This document shows, piece by piece, positions 60,816-64,000 of a DNA stretch of 64,000 nucleotides. The DNA comes from Mucor mucedo. Taxonomy: Eukaryota > Mucoromycota > Mucoromycetes > Mucorales > Mucoraceae. Each line of letters opens with the position of its first letter. Positions within the stretch are counted from its first letter, which is position 1. The stretch covers positions 1 through 64,000 of the forward strand of contig NW_026252437.1 in assembly GCF_025094135.1 (NCBI RefSeq). The letters are read 5' to 3'. Both the position numbers and the translations under genes were made by a program. The notes beneath the pieces were generated by a model, which was given only the letters and a program-made list of their open reading frames with translations, was not told where the DNA came from and did not search any database.

Positions 60816-62141
60816 ATGCCAGCTGTTTCTGATCGTCAATTATTAATCAAAGACCTCCAAACAATGGTCGCCTTAGAAGCTGTACGTAAGAATAACAATG
60901 ATGATGAAGATTGTGTCAATGTTGCGCCTGCTGCACTGGTTGCTTTATCAAGTGTTTTATCCAACCGATATTTGTCAACAAGAACCCAAGTTCCCAAGAT
61001 CAATCTGTACTCCAAGATTAGTTTGTTGAGAAAGCTCGACACAGGAAGAGTACGACAAGAAATCCGAATGAGCCTCAATTCATTCAACGCGTTACATGAT
61101 ATGATCGGAGACCACCGTGTATATCGCAGTACTGGAAAAAAAGCTCAAACGCTTCCCAAAATTCAAATGATGGTTGCATTGGAGCGTCTGGGTGTCCACG
61201 GTAACGGTGGTTCCGTTGGAAAGATTGCAAGAAGCGTAGGAATTTCTGGTAAGTTTTACTAAAAAGAAGCTATGTGACATATCTGACCAATTATTCACAA
61301 CAATAGAAAGCTCAGTCATAGCTTTCACAAGAGATTTATTATTGCTGTTATTGGTTGTCTTCAGAAGAAGTATCTTAGCTGGCCTGATGCAGCTGAACGA
61401 GTACAAATCAAGCACGAGATTGAAAAAAAGTACGGCTTTACTGGGTGTGTCGGTTTTGTTGACGGTTCCTTGTTTCCTTTGGAGTTTAGTCCTCGATGGA
61501 GTCGCCAGGATTTTTATTCTCGTAAATCCTTTTACGCTACTACTGGTGTGATTGTCTGCGACCACAACAGAAGAATACTGATGGCTCATACCGGGTATGC
61601 AGGTACTTCTCACGACTCCCGTGTTATGAGTGGAATTCCTATTACTCTCAAGCCGCAGGAAAAGCTGTCCAATGAAGAATACGTTCTGGCCGATTCTGCC
61701 TATGGTCAAACTAAACAGGTTATCCCTGTCATTAAGAGGAATAAAAACCGTGAGTTGAATAAAGACGAAAGGGACTTCAACTTTTACCATGCGAGGGCTC
61801 GTGTCAACATCGAAAACTGCATCGGAATGCTGAAAAGGCGGTTTCAGAGTCTGCGTGGCATGCGTTTGCCAATTGAAGGAAAAAAGGACGTCGCCAAAGC
61901 CTCAATGTGAATTCACACTTGTTGCATTTTGCACAACTTCCTACTCGCAATGAATGACAAGGTGGACAGAAGCTGGGTTTCGGAGAGAGTTGCTTCTTTT
62001 GTTGACGACGACAGTGACAGCGAAGATGAAGAAAATATCGTGCTTCGACAAGAACGTACTCGTGCTTTGTTGGAAGCACATACCCCAGAGGAAAAACGTC
62101 TCGTTTTGAAAAGAATTTTGAAAGAGTTTTACCAAGAATAA
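60816..62141 (+). CDS. H4 Harbinger DDE transposase, near-intact
   Basis: The ATG at 60816 gives exon 1 to 61248 (RQEIRMSLNSFNALHDMIGDH... QMMVALERLGVHGNGGSVGKIARSVGISG, a helix-turn-helix-like end). An intron with GTAAGT...CAATAG ends follows (about 61249-61306). The core has CVGFVDGSLFPLEF (Asp 1, about 61440-61480), YVLADSAYGQTK (Asp 2, about 61680-61720) and HARARVNIENCIGMLKRRF (Glu, about 61790-61845). One frame slip near 61360 and one TGA at 61908-61910 (ASM*IHTCCILHNF, where Trp would fit) interrupt it. It then runs to 62141. All three catalytic residues are intact, so inactivation is recent or partly an artefact. Confidence 0.85.
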
Positions 62142-62371
62142 AAAAATGAAACCATGATTTTTCGTGTTTTTAAAACTCAATTATGTGTGAAAAAGTGTAA
62201 AAAAAAAGTGTGAAACGAAAAAAAAAACTTGACATGGTCAAGAGCTCCTACACTTTTTTTTTTGCACTTTTTTTTATGAAAAAATCTGGTGTTTTTGATT
62301 GGTTAATTTAAAAGTCAGAATGTGTAAAAAAAATGTGTAAATCCGGCCGGGAAGAACTGAAATCCCTTGCT

Positions 62372-63572
62372 GTATCTAAACCATATAACCAATTAATAGA
62401 GAATTAGAGAGATACTTAAGAATAATGTAAAGGTATGTACCTCCAACTATAATACTTCTCTCCAAGCAAGTGGTAGCTCCACGGAAGATTAGATCGTCGT
62501 AAAGAGGACTTCTTTTAAATACTCGTCCATCGTAAAGGCTGCGTAAACACATTATGATAATTAAGTAAGACGTACACACTCCATTTTCTAAACTTACCTG
62601 GTAAGCCTGTTAAAATATTGATGAATTGTTTCTGGTCATCGCAAACTGCCATAAGACTCATACCGATTCCAACTTTACGATCGGCAAACCGATCGCCGTC
62701 ATTGGTTACTGAAGGCTTATGGATCGGAAAAGTTTTTCAACGATGGCACAAATGACTTTTTTTAATCTCCGGTGTCCCTTCTGGGTATCTTTTGCAAATC
62801 CATTCGCAATTGCTCTAGTTTTTGAACAGTCGCAGGCCAAGTAATCACTCTGTTCATTATATCAGTACTCATAGCGCCGGTGAACCTGTCCGTGAGATTG
62901 TTATAGCTACCGTGACTACAACCAAACTATTCCTTTGCCATTCGATATCCAAAATGAGTGCTGGAAAATCTCCACATAACAACAGCAACTTGCTCCCACA
63001 CAATCCAATAAGTATCTCTCTCGGAAAGGTTTGCATACTGTTCAGTTTCACTAAGCTCGTTAACAAGCAATTCGAATGTACTTAAGGTAACCCGATAGTG
63101 TTCCTTAAACGTGCTTTCTCTTACTGCTCTACCACTGCTGTCGAGAAGAGGTTCGTCGATCAGACTAAGGTGAACGATAGTCCATCATTGTTTCTTTGCT
63201 CTACCATCGTTACTTCTCCTTCTGACTAAAGTAGCTTCCATATGTTCGATACCGCTGTTTTAAATACAGAATAAGACATCGTAGTTCATAATCTGAATGT
63301 TATTGATAACATTGTGTACAATTCGTTGCTGCAAAATTATTCTACATTTGTTCAAGTTCTCCTCGTCATTCTTTTTTTTGTTTAAGGTAAAGTCGTCTTT
63401 TTCTTGCTGGTCTCTGCTGCTGCAACATTTCGTAACTTTCGTCCTGTTCCTCATCTCGAAGGGAGCAAATGACTTTAGTAGTGTTTAAACGTGAAACAAT
63501 GTGGCTGTGTTCGTTCATTGGATTGCTGGAGTAACTGGTGTTATAGATATTATTCATTTTGATATAATAAAT
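62372..63572 (-). pseudogene. H3 Harbinger transposase, N-terminal part
   Basis: The minus strand starts near 63559 with MNNIYNTSYSSNPMNEHSH and RLRDEEQDESYEMLQQQRPARKRR. It goes on with VRRRSNDGRAKKQWWTIVHLSLIDEP, TFKEHYRVTLSTFELLVNELSETE, YWIVWEQVAVVMWRFSSTHFGYRMA and ITWPATVQKLEQL. Then come several stops and, at 62560-62440, SLYDGRVFKRSPLYDDLIFRGATT (the block that normally follows the first Asp). The first-Asp motif itself is not readable near 62700. The Asp of the second motif lies at the H4 border (LDT|AYP). Old and heavily decayed. Confidence 0.7.
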
Positions 63573-63763
63573 TGAAAGAAAGATCAACTTAAAAGCAAAA
63601 GCCTGTAGGCATTTTAGAAAAATGCAAATGATTCGGGTACCTGACGTCAACCAAATAGTTTATTTGTAGTACGGATTACCAAAAATTGAAAAAATCATTT
63701 TTGGAACAAAAACCGTCCGGACGCCTAAAAACCGTCTGGACGGTCTTGGTGTGAAGGCCTATT

Positions 63764-64000
63764 CTAAAAAATTTGTGTTTAAATCTCTTCGCTATCACTC
63801 TGAATCTCTGTGATTAACAATTAAAAACTTTACTATCGTTACCTCGAACTCTGCGTCGAATTCTACCCTACTGGCTTCACTCCTCGGACAACTCTTGTCT
63901 GAAAGTCACCTCAACAACTCTGTAATCTCTCTTGTTTATGACCCCCAAGAAAACATCAATCATTAGCTCAACCAATACGATCTCAACTGTAAGCGCTTGG
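63764..64000. other. Right flank, no gene seen
   Basis: CT-rich sequence (TCTCTTCGCTATCACTCTGAATCTCTG...) without a long ORF. It would continue the sequence left of 56080 if H3 were removed. It could be part of another repeat cut by the window edge. Confidence 0.4.

Larger units (their letters stand above)
58895..62368 (+). mobile_element. PIF/Harbinger element H4, nearly intact, nested in H3
   Basis: 3.47 kb. Ends AAGGGGTTTCAGTTCTTCCC (58895) and GGGAAGAACTGAAATCCCTT (to 62368), with TIR similarity over about 42 bp including CCGGATTTACACATTTTTTT. The 3-bp duplication GCT lies at 58892-58894 and 62369-62371. It carries an accessory gene and a transposase, both on the plus strand, unlike the convergent genes of H1 and H3. 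It falls inside the D-x-A-Y-P motif of the H3 transposase. Confidence 0.9.
56083..63760. mobile_element. PIF/Harbinger element H3, hosting H4
   Basis: Ends AGGCCTTCACACCAATGACCG (56083) and CGGTCTTGGTGTGAAGGCCT (to 63760), each followed inward by CCGTCCGGACG-like sequence. The 3-bp duplication ATT lies at 56080-56082 and 63761-63763. It contains a Myb/SANT-like gene (plus strand) and a transposase (minus strand) in the usual convergent layout. H4 (58895-62368) interrupts the transposase. Confidence 0.85.

Noticed and set aside
1..64000. CRISPR arrays, bacterial operons or ribosome binding sites
   Set aside because: No regularly spaced repeats with unique spacers were seen. Spliceosomal introns and the element types show a eukaryotic nuclear sequence.

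Overview
This 64 kb window reads as repeat-rich nuclear DNA of an early-diverging fungus, most likely Mucoromycota (Mucorales or a relative). That placement is an inference. It rests on AT-rich DNA, introns of about 55-75 bp with GTAAGT donors and CTAAT branch sites, and the mix of mobile-element families. No ordinary host gene could be recognised. Nearly every coding stretch belongs to a transposable element, and most are broken.

Layout. 1-3509: minus-strand Helitron Rep/helicase cut by a frameshift. 3581-9783: minus-strand multi-exon gene with an AT-hook-like basic stretch, a DUF6729-like region, a DEDDy 3'-5' exonuclease and a Cys-rich tail, split by a LINE-type insertion at 7475-9091. 10416-20540: LINE ORF2 3' fragment, a solo LTR inside a ~78-bp repeat array, a Helitron relic, several minisatellites, a truncated retrocopy and an unidentified gene relic. 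20626-27060: second copy of the DUF6729/exonuclease gene, split by MULE1 (21584-26114), which itself carries a solo LTR. 27519-32427: PIF/Harbinger element H1 with a LINE-type insertion in its transposase. 32561-46382: MULE2, whose right terminus is filled with three LINE-type ORF1 elements, one of which hosts MULE3 (41501-46371). 46788-50054: LINE ORF2 and ORF1 fragments in opposite orientations. 50074-53828: Tc1/mariner element with a solo LTR and another insertion inside. 54100-55600: decayed LINE reverse transcriptase. 56083-63760: Harbinger H3 with the younger Harbinger H4 inserted into its transposase catalytic motif.

How the parts relate. Three themes stand out. (1) Seven copies of a zinc-knuckle LINE ORF1 occur as self-contained ~1.6 kb units with their own poly(A) and target-site duplications. 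ORF2 occurs only on separate fragments that share nearly the same 3' tail, which suggests a bipartite LINE. (2) The DUF6729 gene looks like a DDE-type transposase whose catalytic core is interrupted by an RNase D-like exonuclease. (3) Three divergent Mutator-like elements all carry a downstream OTU-type cysteine protease module; one of them (MULE3) has 177-bp terminal repeats that are identical by eye and so looks young. Clear target-site duplications allow a relative insertion order to be read directly.
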